DNA of 64,000 bases from contig FWWN02000341.1 in NCBI GenBank assembly GCA_900175165.2, forward strand, positions 1-64,000, in the 5' to 3' direction. Below are positions 43,874 to 56,087 of the stretch, one piece after another (position 1 is the first letter of the stretch; each line of letters opens with the position of its first letter). Source of the DNA: Rhizomucor pusillus. Taxonomy: Eukaryota > Mucoromycota > Mucoromycetes > Mucorales > Lichtheimiaceae. The notes under the pieces were generated by a model. It was not told where the DNA came from and did not search any database. It saw only the letters and a program-made list of their open reading frames with translations. The translations under genes were made by a program, and so were the position numbers.

Positions 43874-46800
43874 ATGACCCAAAACGCTGAACTGACCTCG
43901 GCTGCCAAAGAGCAGGAGGTGACAGCCTTGGCTGCTCAGTCAGAAGAGCTCACTCCAGAGCAAAAGAAGCAGCTGGCCAAAGACAAGGCTCCCGACACTG
44001 GCCTTTCTGACGCCATTAACAGCAAAAAGCAGGCAAAAGGCGCGTTGGCAACTGACCTGGACACCAATGACACCAATGAGGTCCTTGCCGCCGTCGCAAA
44101 CGCGAGCGCCAAGCCGGTCGCGGAGAAGCAGCAACAGCAGCAACCTCCAGGAAGTTTCAACGCTGAACCGAAAAAGTCACCTAGTCAAGCAGGCTGGACA
44201 TCTTTCTCAAAGCTGCCAAACCCCGGCGACGAAAGTGCACTCGAGACACTCAAGCAATCGTTTTCCACGGATGCATTGGTTGATATGTTCAAAGGTTCCC
44301 GTACCTCAGACAAATCAGCGCTGCATAACGACTTGCTTGCGCAATACCTCAAAGATTCTCACTTTGGTGAATGGTATCACAACGCTGGATGCATCATGTT
44401 CACAGTTTTCTCGACTTGGCTTCTCACCAAGCTCGGTGGTGGCCTGATGGCATGTTTGGTGATTGGCGCTTTTTCAGGTAAGTAGTCTCGTCCGACCTAA
44501 ACGACGGATGCTCTGTTCCGAGCGGATAAGCTCATTGGGCAAACTCGACATTTGTGACTAAAACGGCTTTGTACTAGCTACGTACTACCAAACTTCGATC
44601 CGCAGATTGCGTCGCAATGTACGCGACGATATCGAGCGTGAACTCTCACTCAACCGCTTGGAGACTGACACCGAAACAGCCGACTGGATTAACCACTTTG
44701 TATCTCGTTTCTGGCTTATCTACGAGCCTGTTCTCTCGGCCCAGATCATCGGTATCGCTGACGCGATTTTGATTGAGAACACACCTTCCTTCTTGGACTC
44801 TATCCGTCTCAGCACCTTCACTTTGGGTACCAAGCCGTTCAGGATCAACAGCATCAAAACTTACCCGAGAACTGAACCTAACGTTGTGGTATGCATCATC
44901 TCGCATGTTTCAGGTGGCACAGTTTGTCTCAACTCGTTTTTCACAGTGCATGGACTGGACTGTTTCGTTCACGCCTCACGATGTCTTGGATATGACACAG
45001 CGTGATTTGCAATCCAAGGTCAACCCTAAGATCGTGCTTACCATCCGCGTTGGAAAAGGTATGATCGGTGCTGGTATGCCCGTCCTGCTCGAAGATTTGG
45101 CTTTCAGTGGCAAGTTGCGCCTTAAATTCAAGTTCTTCAATGAATTCCCGCATGTCAAGACTGTCGAAGCATCTTTCCTTGAGAAACCCCAATTTGATTA
45201 CTCGTTGAAACCCGTTGGTGGTGAGACTTTTGGCTTTGACATCAACAATGTAAGCTGCCGTTAGAGTCGTGTATCTAGCATACACACAAAAGAGCGGACT
45301 TTGTTGCTAAACTCGCATGTAGATCCCAGGCCTGCAGACATTCGTGCAGGAGCAGGTCCACGCCACGCTTGGTCCTATGATGTACGCTCCCAACGTTTAC
45401 ACTGTAGATGTGGCTGGAATGATGGCAGGAACTACCGACTTGACCTCTGCAAACGGTGTCCTTGCTATCACCATTTACTCTGCAAGCAACCTAAAGTCTG
45501 CTGACTTGTTCGGAAGCTTGGATCCTTACATTACTTTCCACGTTGGCAATGTCCATAACGCCGAGCTTGCCCGCACTACTGCCCTTGAGGATACCTCCAA
45601 CCCCAGATGGGATGAAACCCACTTTGTCTTGCTCAACAGTCTCAATGAATCTCTGTACTTGCAAGTCATGGATCGCAACTCTGGACGCAAGGACGCTGCT
45701 GTCGGCGTTGCTACCTTTGATCTCAAGCAGGTCGATGAATCTGACAATGTTGTTGAAGGGCTGAACTTGGTCGTATTACGTAGCGGTAAGCCTGTTGGCG
45801 AAATCAAGTGTGATATGCGCTACTTCCCCGTCTCCAAGCCCGACAAGAAGGAAGATGGTACCATCATTCCCGCCGCCGAATCCAACACTGGTGTTTTGCG
45901 CTTCAACGTCCACGAATGCAAGCAACTCGGTGGCGACAATAGAGGCAGCGGCTTCGGTATCCCCATCATTGGTGGCAAGGATTCTATCAATGCTTACGCT
46001 ATCGTCAAGGTCAATGGAAAGGAACGCCTACGCACCAAAGTGTTCAAGCGCAGCATCAACCCTCGATGGGACAAGTTTGTTGAAATCTTTGTGGCCGACA
46101 AGACTAAGCTTGATTTGAGTGTTACAATTATGGACAGCAAGGAATTCGCTGACGACGAAGTTATCGGCTGCTGGAGCTCTAGCTTGACAGAAATGGAGGA
46201 AGAGAACATTAAGAATGGAAAGGATTGGTGGCACTTGAAAGATGGTGCCGGTCAAATCCATTTGAGCTCCATGTGGAAACCTATCGTGATGACCGGCTTC
46301 GCTGAAGGTCTTGGTCACGGCTCTTATCGTAAGTATTAAACTTGTCTTGAAATCGAATAGGATCCCATATACTTACAGTTTCGAACTGCTACAGGCCCGC
46401 CCATTGGTGTCATCCGTGTACACTTTGTTGGAGCGCGCGATCTCAAGAACGTTGAAGGCATGGGGGGCAAGTCTGACCCTTACGCCCGTGTGCTTTCTGG
46501 CATGCAAGTCCGTGCGCAGACGGACTATATCCTCGATAACCTCGACCCTGAGTGGGACACTGCCTTGTACGTTCCGGTCCATTCTATGCGTGAAGATCTT
46601 GTTTTCGAAGTCATGGATTACAACGACATTTCCAAAGACAAATCCATTGGTCTGTGCGATTTCTTGCTCAAGGACGTTATCAAAGAAACCAAAACAGAGA
46701 ACGATCAAGTTGTCTACGATGCTCTCGAACCTGTTGACAGATGGGTTGAATTGACAAACAGGGAACGAAAGAAAGGCAAAGGCCAATTGCACTACATTGC

Positions 46801-48804
46801 TTCCTTTATCCCGATTATGGAATTTGAAAAGCAGAAGAAGAAAGAGGAAGAAACTGCGGCTGAAGCCGGCAAAGATGCACCTCAGCAGGAAGCTCCAGCA
46901 ACACCTCCGCAAGAGCCAGCTGATGCTTCTACCGCTGCTGTCCTGCCTACCATCCCCGAGAAGGAAATCCACGGCGAAGTTGTCAAGGTCACTGAGGATC
47001 GAAGCAAGGTTAATCTGTTGGCATATGAATCTGGTGTCTTGACCGTCGCCATCCATGAAGTCAAATTGCCCGAGAAATACCGCGTGAATGCCGAGATTTT
47101 GCTGGATTCTGTCGATCCCCAATATCGCACCGCCGAGCTCAAGGGCAATGATTTACCTTTCAACGAAACTGGTGATGCCTTCGTCAAGGAGATGGACTTC
47201 TCAAAGCTTATGGTTCGTGTTCGACCTGTCCGAGATAACGACAAGGAAGATGAGGATGTCGGTCAATGGAGCAGCTCTGTACGTGATATTGTTCGCAGAC
47301 TTATGGAACGTGACCCAAGCAAGGAAGAAGAAGAGGATGAAGGTCAAGTCTACAAGCTTGCAAACAGCAATGGCGGTACGATCCGTTTGAGCTTCAAATT
47401 CACTCCTGTCGTCAAGTTCAAGCTGGATCCTCGTGAAAGCTTGGAGAGTAAGTGCTATTAACTCAATCTTAAAGAGGAAATGGTTACTGACTTACAAAAT
47501 TAGACCAAGGCAACCTGACGGTGACAGCAATCAAAGCCAGTAACTTGGCTGCTGCCGACCGAGGCGGAACTAGTGATCCGTACGTTGTTTTCTCCATCGA
47601 CGAAGTCAAGCTTCACAAGACAGAAGTCTACAAGAAGCAGCTCAGCCCTGTCTTTAAGAACGAGACATTTACTGTTCCTGTTGTAAGTATCTTGTATGGT
47701 AATGGTAACGGAAGCGTACCTGTGGTAACGATATGTTGATTTTGTTAGCCCAACCGTGTCGGCATCAAGTTGAAGGCCTCAGTTTATGACTGGGATGCAG
47801 TTGGCAAGGACGAGCTCATTGGTGAGGGTGAGACCACATTCGACGGCCAAGTTCTTGAAAGTTTCGCAGCCAAAGATGTCGAGGTGAGCTTGGGCGGCGG
47901 AGCGACTCTTCGCCTGCGACTGTTGTGGCAGCCGCAACTGCTTGCTCGCAAACGTCAAGGCACAAGCTTGCTCGGATCGACCACACGTATCTTCACCGCT
48001 GTGCCTGGAGCAGCGTTTGGTGTTGGCAAAGATGCTTTGGATCTAGGAGTCGGAGCCGGCACTAAAGTGCTAGGAACGGGTGGCAAGGTTATTGGCGGTG
48101 GTGTCTCAGCCATTGGAGGCGGTGTATCCGCAATCGGTAATGGTATCCGCGGTATCGGTCGACTAGGCAAGAAGTCAAGCGACGCATCATCCGACTCGTC
48201 TTCGGTTGTCGTCCCTCCCGCTCCCCAACCTGCACCTACCCAAAGCACACAGAGCGTCGAAGGTGTTCGCAGCAGTCTTGAGTCTTCTACTGCACGAATC
48301 TCCGTTGCAGACAGTAAGTAAACAACAGTTGATGGAGTCTGTATCGAGCAAAAACACGACTCACATTCAAAACGATAAATAGGCGGCAACGGTGGCACAT
48401 TCAATGTTTCTTTGCTTGGAGCAAGAAACTTGACTGCAATGGATAAAGGTGGTACCAGCGATCCCTACGCCCGTGTCCGATACGGTAGCAAGGTCGTGTA
48501 CAAGACAAAGACCGTCAAAAAGACGCTTCAACCGAAATGGAATGAATCTTTCAGTCTCAAGGTATCTGAAGGACGATCCCAGCTTGATATCAAGGTCAAG
48601 GACAAGAATACGCTGAACGATGTGGATATCGGTGACTGCACCCTCGATGTCTACAGCGTCGTACAGAACGGACAACCGTTTGATGGCTGGGTGCCCTTAG
48701 AACCCAAAGGATCCGGTGAAGTGCACATTCGCGTTGAAGCTGTTGCTGCTAGCGAAAACGGCAATGGTACCAGGCAAGGTCTCTTTGGAAAGATGATGTC
48801 CTAA
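43874..48804 (+). CDS. Tricalbin (extended-synaptotagmin family), SMP plus multiple C2 domains
   Basis: ER-plasma-membrane tether and lipid-transfer protein. Eight exons: 43874-44477, 44578-44888, 44947-45249, 45323-46328, 46395-47447, 47504-47682, 47749-48313, 48383-48804; 1480 aa, similar to yeast Tcb1-3. The cytosolic N-tail is followed by an ER membrane hairpin (CIMFTVFSTWLLTKLGGGLM and ACLVIGAFS). SMP domain: ETADWINHFVSRFWLIYEPV, TLGTKPFRINSIKTYPRTEP, DWTVSFTPHDVLDMT, LEDLAFSGKLRLKFKFFNEF, DFSLKP-type end. C2 domains start at about residues 440, 590, 745, 1095 and 1345, with Ca-site-like DPYITF, KSDPYARV, TSDPYVVF and TSDPYARV; a degenerate C2-like unit lies near 930-1080. A Gly-rich linker (GGKVIGGGVSAIGGG) separates the last two C2s. 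Confidence 0.96.
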
Positions 48805-49080
48805 GTTGCTACCTTTTTCCTTTCTTCTTTTCGTTTCTTGATCTTTGCTGTCTTTTGCGTGTTTCTTATGTTACATTTAGCAATATGTATTATTGAATAG
48901 CGATCTTTCCTTGTTTGTTTACTGTTTAACAAAGTTTGTTGTTTTATTTCATGCAGCGCAAATCTGCTGATGGTTGGGCAAAAGAAGAACGAGGTGATGA
49001 GGATTATGATAGTAAGGTAACAATATGGTGGAAACGTCTATGGATGCGATGTGGAGTAGAGATGCTATCTCATTATACTT
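48805..49080. other. Convergent intergenic region
   Basis: Tricalbin and acyl-CoA synthetase 3' ends, 276 bp, T-rich; no gene. Confidence 0.5.
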
Positions 49081-51236
49081 TTACAACTTGGCCTTGGCAG
49101 GATCTGACTGAGCTGCCAGATCACGATATAGCTTTGCGATTTGTTCTTCATAGTACTTTTTGGCCTGTGGACGTTTGACCTTAAGAGTGGGCGTGAGGAG
49201 ATCCTTTTCAATGGAGAACGGATCCGATTCGAGATAAATTGCCTTTGCGAGCTCGAAACCTTTCAAACCACCCTTCTTGCCAACGCGGGTCAATCTCGCC
49301 AAAACTGCCTGTGTGACCCTGTCATTTCGGCACCATTCCTTGTATGCTTGCGACTGCAATTCCGGGAATTGGGACTTGATTAGAGCAGCCAGCGCCTCAG
49401 GGTCAGGTACGATGATTGCAACCAATGAATTCTGCAATGAGTCGCCGTGCAAGAAGATTTGGCCTACCAAAGAGTCCTTGGCATACACGTTTTCGATCTT
49501 TTCGGGTGCAATGTATTCGCCTTGAGCAAGCTTGAAGATGTTCTTCTTGCGGTCGTTGATAACCAAACAGCCGCGTTCGTTAATGTAGCCAATATCGCCC
49601 GTGTGGAACCAGCCATCCTCATCGATTGCTTCACGAGTCTTTTCTTCATCCTTGTAGTAGCCCTTGAAGATACTTGGTCCACGGAGACAGATTTCACCGC
49701 GAGGAGGGTTGTCGGTAGAAAGATAGTTCATTTCAGGAACGTCGGCAAGCATCAGCTCACAGCAAGGGAATGGCACACCAATCTCGCCAGCATGGTACTC
49801 CCCTTTGTTTTGCGCCGTCGATGCCGCGGTTGTTTCAGAAGCACCGTAACCTTCACGCACGTCGCAGCAAAGTGCTACACGCAGGAACTGCATGATATCC
49901 TTGCTAAGAGGCGCTGAACCGCTGAGGATCGTGCGCACTTCTCCACCCATGACCATCTTGACCTTGTTGAATATCAATCTATCCCACAAAGGATGAGTGC
50001 AGCCACCGCCGTTTTCTAGGGTAGCGATCTTGGCGGCTACTGCCTTGCGAGCGAGTACTCCGGTGGTACCCGGTGCTTCGATCGTTGCCTGGGCGATCTT
50101 GCCATAAATACGGTTCAGCAAGCGCGGCACTGCAGCAAAAACGGTGGGTTTCAGTATTTGAACATCGTCCATCAGAGTATCCATGTTGCCGCTGAAGTAG
50201 CCGAGTTGTCCGCCCACAGCTAGGATCATGATGTCCTGGATGCGACCAAAAATGTGCGCGAGCGGCAGGAAGGAGAGCACGCGATCCTCGTGGGTGTTGT
50301 CCATGCGTACCAAAGAGCCAGAAATGGATGCCACAAAGTTGCGATGGGTTAACATGACTCCCTTGGGCTTATCAGTTGTTCCACTGGTATATAGCAATCC
50401 GGCAAGCTCATCGGGAGAAGGATATTGGTGTGGTCGGGGATTCCTTGCACCGGCTGCTTCGAGTTGAGAGAATTCGACAACTTTGACATCTTTCTCGGCT
50501 GCCCACGCGAGAATAGCCGATTTTGATTGCGGGTGGAGATTATCCATGGATACGATCGCCTTGAGGCCTGGCAGTTTGTGACGCATCTTGAGGAGATCGA
50601 TGACATGGTCAGCAGAGCATACAATGGTTTCAAGTTCGGCGTGGTTCGTGACATATTCGACGCTGTCGGGTCCGAGGGTATCATACAATGCAACAATATA
50701 CAATCCATATGCCGCGCAGGCAAGGTCGGTGAGCAGCCATTCGACACGGTTGACGGACCAGATACCGATAGGGATCTGCTTGTAGCGAGTATCGTTCAAC
50801 TTTTGCTGGATAAAGTCCAAGAGACCTGAACCAAAGTGCGTGACACGATCAGCGATTTGGTTGTATGTCTGCCATTCAAAGTACGGTGCACGCTGTCCAT
50901 TGACGACAGGTCGTGTTCCACAGCAAGGGCGGTTTCCCGAAATATTCTGACCTGTCAAAAACAAAGTTAATTAGCCGCTGCTCTACATTACTCTCTCCCT
51001 TATCGCACTTACCGCGCTTGAACAAATCGTAAAGAGTCTTGATATCAGGGGAAACACTTTCTACAATCTCCGGGTGCGCTGCATAGCGGTATATGCCTGC
51101 AATTTACAACCAATAGTGTCAGCATTTATCTGGCATAATGTTATCCTTATATCTGTCGATTATCTTTACCGGTGCGACCAGGCTTCCGGCTGTTTGGAAG
51201 CTCGATAGTTTGTTTGTTTAGATCAATCTGCAGCAT
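49081..51236 (-). CDS. Long-chain acyl-CoA synthetase, peroxisomal type
   Basis: Activates fatty acids to acyl-CoA with ATP. Three exons, 51236-51170, 51096-51013 and 50951-49081; 673 aa. The AMP-binding P-loop is LLYTSGTTDKPKGVMLTHRN; VLSFLPLAHIFGRIQD, VKMVMGGEVRTILSGSAPLS, VREGYGASETTAAST and GWFHTGDIGYINERGCLVIN follow, with the FACS signature and the C-terminal Lys region FKLAQGEYIAPEKIE. The protein ends DPAKAKL; the terminal AKL is a peroxisomal PTS1 signal, which together with the short N-terminus places it with Faa2/peroxisomal LACS enzymes supplying beta-oxidation. The first exon MLQIDLNKQTIELPNS was set by the only upstream ATG that keeps phase. Confidence 0.95.
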
Positions 51237-53098
51237 GGTAATGCGAATAAAAAACGAAATGAAATCCCAGGGATCCGCGATAAGGATCATTTATATAACT
51301 ATTCTTCTCGGAAAATGAATCCATTGCCTTTTGTCATCCGGATTACCAGAATCGGACTTGAAACCCTGGGAGATCTCTTTACCCGGATTACTTCGCTGTT
51401 AAGACAGAGATCGCCGTGAGATATATTACCCATTGTCATTTTTCCCTTTATGGCTATGCATCAATGCAAATCGAAAGCACTGTATTTAATCTCAACACTT
51501 GATGTCGACATACTACTAATCTTGCTTATGCAGGGCTAAAACCACATCTTCAGCTTCCACCCCATCAACTTGTTGATTATTATTTCATACTCACAATCTC
51601 TGTATATAGCTCTTTGAGCATGTAATTACTCATCTTGGAAGGACCTTATGCCCTGCTACTTCGGAAATCAAAACTACGATTAAGGTCAATCTGTTGCTTT
51701 TCACTTCCATGCGATAGCGTAGAGACCATCGTCAGTTTCTATTCTGTGAAATTTGGACCATGGAAAGCGATCAACATCGTATCCTGTCTTCTCATCTGTT
51801 TAAGGTAATCCGTAATTAATATATATGCGACTTTAGTATTCTCGGGATATCCTTTAATGATACTCTTGTATAAAATCTCTGATCTCATCAGAAACAAAAT
51901 TTCTTGTCCTGTCCAGTACAGTATTCTTTTAAGAGCAGGTCTTGCTGCATTCCACACACTACAGTACTTAGACTTTCGTATATCCTGGCGTCCAATAAGT
52001 CGTATAGCCATTTACCTTTCTGTACAGCTCCTTTCTATTTGTATGTTCAGTTTTTACCTTCATAATATTCTTCAGCCGCTTTCTTCCACAAAGTTCGCCA
52101 GCAGTCTTGGCTTGTCCTATATTTCCAGCATTTTCCTTAGCGTTTTATAAACTTAAATGACAATTCATTGTATGCCTCCTGCAGTGATGGGATGAACATA
52201 TTCCCAATCAGTTCGATAGAACATCTTTTACCCTTTGTCTGAAAATAAAGAAGTTACTATTGTATATAATTCTAATCTGCCAATATATATTTACTAAAGA
52301 TAATAGTATCGAACAAAGTTGACTGATGTCTAGATATTTAGAGTAGTTATTACTTCTGGCATCTGGATACACAATGAAATTACATGTGAGGTTCCTGCAT
52401 GAACGAGAGAAATTTCCTATACACCTATCGTAGCCGACATTGTACTATCCGGCTTCAACGACGTCAGAATTTCATTAAAAACAATGCTTTTAAATGCTAT
52501 GTACTGTTTACGCTACTTTCGATTTACATTGACAGCCATCAAGCACTCGATATCGACCATAGTACACATTGCATATCTTACATTCATGCATGGTTTCAGA
52601 AAGAACAATCCATTGTTACATCGCAGCATTGTTGTTAACACTTCGGAGCAATGCTACTTTGCTGAGAATAGTAGTCCACATCTGAAGGATGTTTGCTCCA
52701 TATGACCGGGCCGGGGCAGCCCCGCTGAAAAAAAGGAGTCCTACAGACGAGATAATAAAAAGATGCCTTATGTTGAATAAAAGGATTTACGAAACGCCGG
52801 GATGATTCGACGTAAAACTGTAGTATAAGACACCTACAAGCGATTTTGTTCATTCCAAAATGAAGAGAATGGAACTAACATTCTAGTTACTCACTATATA
52901 CAGATATCAAAAGAGAAAATCCGAAACATGTTTGCAGGAGCTGCCAGAGGTGTGAACTTTTCAAAGCGCGCCGCATCATTGCTGCTGCTTTTCTCGTAGC
53001 TCTTTGTCTTATGAATCTTTCACAGTAACGGTCACCAATCTTACAACCGTCGATAGTTCATTACCAAGCTTACTTTATTGCCTGTCATCTCTGTCACT
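51237..53098. other. Long AT-rich intergenic region
   Basis: 1.9 kb between divergent genes. Minus-strand open stretch 51739-52011 (MAIRLIGRQDIRKSKYCSVW at its start, no ATG context or homologue recognised) is not called. No RNA gene or repeat structure is evident. Confidence 0.4.
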
Positions 53099-53806
53099 AT
53101 GCACCACGAAATTCTGTTCGCTCCCGCTTCCCAAATACCCGCTCCGGCAATCCCAAAACGCTCTCGATCTCTACAAGTTCAACAACAACGACGGTCCTTT
53201 ACAAACAAGCCACTATCCAGTCCTGCAGCGAGCTATGGGCCTTCAAAGAACAGTGTCGGCAGTCCTAACAGCAACAGCAATAAAAAGCAGAGCGAGAAAG
53301 GCGCAGCGAGCAAGAAGTCGCCCAAGAAGCGAAACTCAGCGACGCATATTGGAACCGCGCACTCCAATGAACCTCACCGCGATCTACAAGAGCAACAGCA
53401 GCAGCGCCCAAAGAACATTCCTAGGTATGTGGATGCTTGGTAGCAAGTCTACGATGTTACTATCGATTCTGAGAACAAAATATCACAAACTTGTTTCGGC
53501 AGCGCACCACATGGTCGTCGCAGGTCGAAAAGTGCTTCGGTCTACGCTGGCGCCGCATTCAACAGTGCTGCCCCTGAACCTAGTTCGCTGCCTGTGCCAA
53601 CTACGTTCACAACAATCACTACTCGCAAGCGCACAATCTCCTTGAATACCCATAATCTGCCTTTATCCCCGTCCCTATCCCGCTCCGCTATCGTTCGTCA
53701 AAGCTTTCCTGTTAGGATGTCCACATCCCACCATCCCAACGACCACGTCAGCCTAACAGAGATCAAGCAAGGCATCTGGTCCTTGCTGAAAATCAACGAG
53801 CCCTGA
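53099..53806 (+). CDS. PNRC/EDC1-like decapping-enhancer protein
   Basis: Two exons, 53099-53424 and 53503-53806; 209 aa, almost entirely disordered. The diagnostic part is in exon 2: GRRRSKSASVYAGAAFNS and PEPSSLPVPTTF, matching the PNRC motif (YAGA-F, then SA/S-LP-P), which in metazoan PNRC and fungal Edc1/Edc2 docks on the EVH1 domain of Dcp1 and activates Dcp2 mRNA decapping. Upstream are Gln/Ser/Lys-rich sequences (NSNSNKKQSEKGAASKKSPK) that could bind RNA, as Edc1 does. The C-terminus contains LTEIKQGIWSLLKINEP, an amphipathic helix candidate. The intron joins PRS to APHG in phase 2. Function is inference from one short motif. Confidence 0.72.
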
Positions 53807-55190
53807 ATACTCAAGGCGTATATGCCATTGATTGTTAAGAGCTTTTACTATCAGTACCATTGCTATCATCCCATCCCATTCATTTACTTGGTCGTTGCGA
53901 CTTTGTCTCTATCTCCCTCTCACACACACATTCCCTCACCTACATGAACCTTCTTATATCGCAAGAGATCTACTATGATTGCTGTCTACGATATTCTCGA
54001 CTTCCTTTTTCATCCTCTTATTGCCGTGTCCCTTACACTACCAGTTTCTCCCGCATGCACTCCTTGTGCTTCAAATAAATTCCTTCACTTCTGTACATTT
54101 CAAGGCATTTTTGGTGTTTTGATATTTAAGTTCTCCACCAGCAGGTCTGTTCTTGTTTCTCATCGAGCCTTTCAATTGGCTGGTGTTCCGACTCTATATC
54201 TAGACTCCAATGCTCGGCTCAAACATCAGGAATACACTTATCCTCTAAGTAAATCAGTACATCCAGATATCTGATACAATTTCTTTCATCTGCAATGCAA
54301 GGAATAAGATTTCAATACTTTACTGATAAGGTAAGAAAACGGAGGTCTCCAGGATATACATAGCCAATGCTCGCAGCAGCTATAGCGATAAATATGTGCA
54401 TGATCGCCTCAAAGATCTGACCAATGCGATTCCACGATGTATGAAAGCAAGAATCCAGCTGCGCTGTGACACCGAACACTGTACCTATGTGACAAACATA
54501 CTGTGTTTGGAAAGGAAACGAAATGTTAGCATCGCATAGCACATACTTCTGCTATCACTGTTGTAATATTTTGCAGGGTGACTTCATTTGCTTTTGCAAC
54601 TCAAGGAATATATATAACTTGCGATATCATGATGATCGAAAAAGATATAATTAGGAGTAGTTGAATATCAAGTTGTTTGGTTGGCTTCCGAGATGCCTGC
54701 GTATATCAGAAAACCTGAAAGTTCGGGTATCCAGGAGAAGAGAACTCGACGGACACAGTGAAACTTGGAATAGGAGGTAAACTTGCATGCAGGAAGGGGT
54801 AGATCCTCAGTATACACAGGACAAAAGATTGAAAGGCTGAAGCTGTATTTATTAGTCTCATTCTTGATACAAACAGAATCGAGGAATATGTAGACATGAA
54901 TTCATTGTAGAGCATTTTATATAAACCTTTTCGCAGGCGGATAGGGACTGAATTCTTTCGAAATTCATTTTTCTAGGATAAGGAGGGGATAAAGATGGGT
55001 TGGATAGGTACGCTAACACATCATACGTGCATATCGCTGAGATGGAACGCTTCAAATACTCCCCAGATGCAGGGGAGAAGGTTGTCACTTGTCGCGTCTG
55101 TATATATATAGAGAGAGAGGAAGAGAGCGATCGTAAGGGCTTTTATTTATATATCCATATTTTATCCACAAAAGACAACAAAGACAAGAC
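53807..55190. other. Intergenic region
   Basis: 1.4 kb without a supportable gene. A minus-strand stretch (54312-54542) reads SWNRIGQIFEAIMHIFIAIA but has no partner exons. TATATATATAGAGAGAGAGG (55100-55119) lies about 75 bp before the next start and is a plausible TATA region. Confidence 0.4.
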
Positions 55191-55748
55191 ATGCGATTCT
55201 CACTACAGCTACTTGCATCAGCCGCAGCGTGTATTTTGATCTCTGGAACTTACGCCGCTCCTGTCGATCCGGAAATGGTCGGTCAAAACACTGGAAGTGC
55301 TGGTCTAGCTCATCTTGTAGGTGAAGCAACCAGCAGAACAATTCCTTTATCAGTCGGAGGTACAGAATTACAAGCACGTAAAAAGCGCAGCATCAACCGT
55401 GGCAAGGATGAGAGACAAGCCCTCAAGCGTGACACTGAAGGCGGTGCTGCAGGCCTCCCTAGTGTTCCTGGTGCTAATGGTATCGTTGACCAAGCTACCA
55501 GCCCTGTCAATCAAGCAGGAACAACAGTTACCGGATTAACCGAGGGCGTTGGAGGCGCAGGCACTGCAGTCACTGGCGCAGCTAATACACCCAACACCGT
55601 CGTTTCCGGGCTAACAACAGCAGTCGGCTCTGCACCTGGCAGCATTGTCGGTTCAGCGGGTGGCATTGGTGGACTTGGCGGACAAGGAGCTGGAGCCGGA
55701 GGAGCACAAGCAGGCGGTGAAAAAAAGGAGGGGGAGCAAGAAGATTAA
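55191..55748 (+). CDS. Secreted Gly/Ala-rich protein with Kex2-type dibasic sites
   Basis: Single exon, 185 aa. Signal peptide MRFSLQLLASAAACILISGT with cleavage likely after TYAA. Two dibasic sites, LQARKKRSIN and QALKRDTE, fit Kex2 processing, dividing the chain into an acidic propeptide-like part and a C-terminal low-complexity part rich in Gly/Val/Thr (TAVTGAANTPNTVVSGLTTA). No cysteines, so not a hydrophobin or disulphide-stabilised effector. Ends with GGEKKEGEQED. Could be a cell-wall or matrix protein, or a processed secreted peptide. No homologue recognised. Confidence 0.72.
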   Translation: MRFSLQLLASAAACILISGTYAAPVDPEMVGQNTGSAGLAHLVGEATSRTIPLSVGGTELQARKKRSINRGKDERQALKRDTEGGAAGLPSVPGANGIVDQATSPVNQAGTTVTGLTEGVGGAGTAVTGAANTPNTVVSGLTTAVGSAPGSIVGSAGGIGGLGGQGAGAGGAQAGGEKKEGEQED

Positions 55749-56087
55749 TCTCGTAGACGGCTAGCCTAAACTCGCCTTATTTCTCAATCAACGTCACTGT
55801 ACTCCATTTCCTTACCTTCATTTCTTTTCTGCTAATCCCATTTCTAACTATATCGGTAATATAAAAATAAGCTTGTTTGTTTGAATCAGCTAAAATATCA
55901 ATTATTGCTATGTTTTTTGATGTCGTTTTAGGATGCACTATCTTCTACAAACTGCTTGCAGACAGAGCTCGCAGTGGTATACGATACTTGAAACAAGTAA
56001 ACACATTACATTCTTTCCCGCCCATCCTTATTTTATAAGTCAACATTGTTTATATACAAAGATAAGCAAAAAGGTGCAATGTTATTG
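55749..56087. other. Convergent intergenic region
   Basis: 3' ends of the secreted protein and DHX29 genes; AATATAAAAATAAGC at 55858-55872 is a possible 3'-end signal. No gene. Confidence 0.45.

Noticed and set aside
51739..52011. 90-codon minus-strand open stretch in the AT-rich intergenic region
   Set aside because: No family motif and no start context beyond chance; no splice partners found.
54312..54542. Minus-strand frame with a hydrophobic run
   Set aside because: Single isolated stretch with no partner exons or recognised domain.
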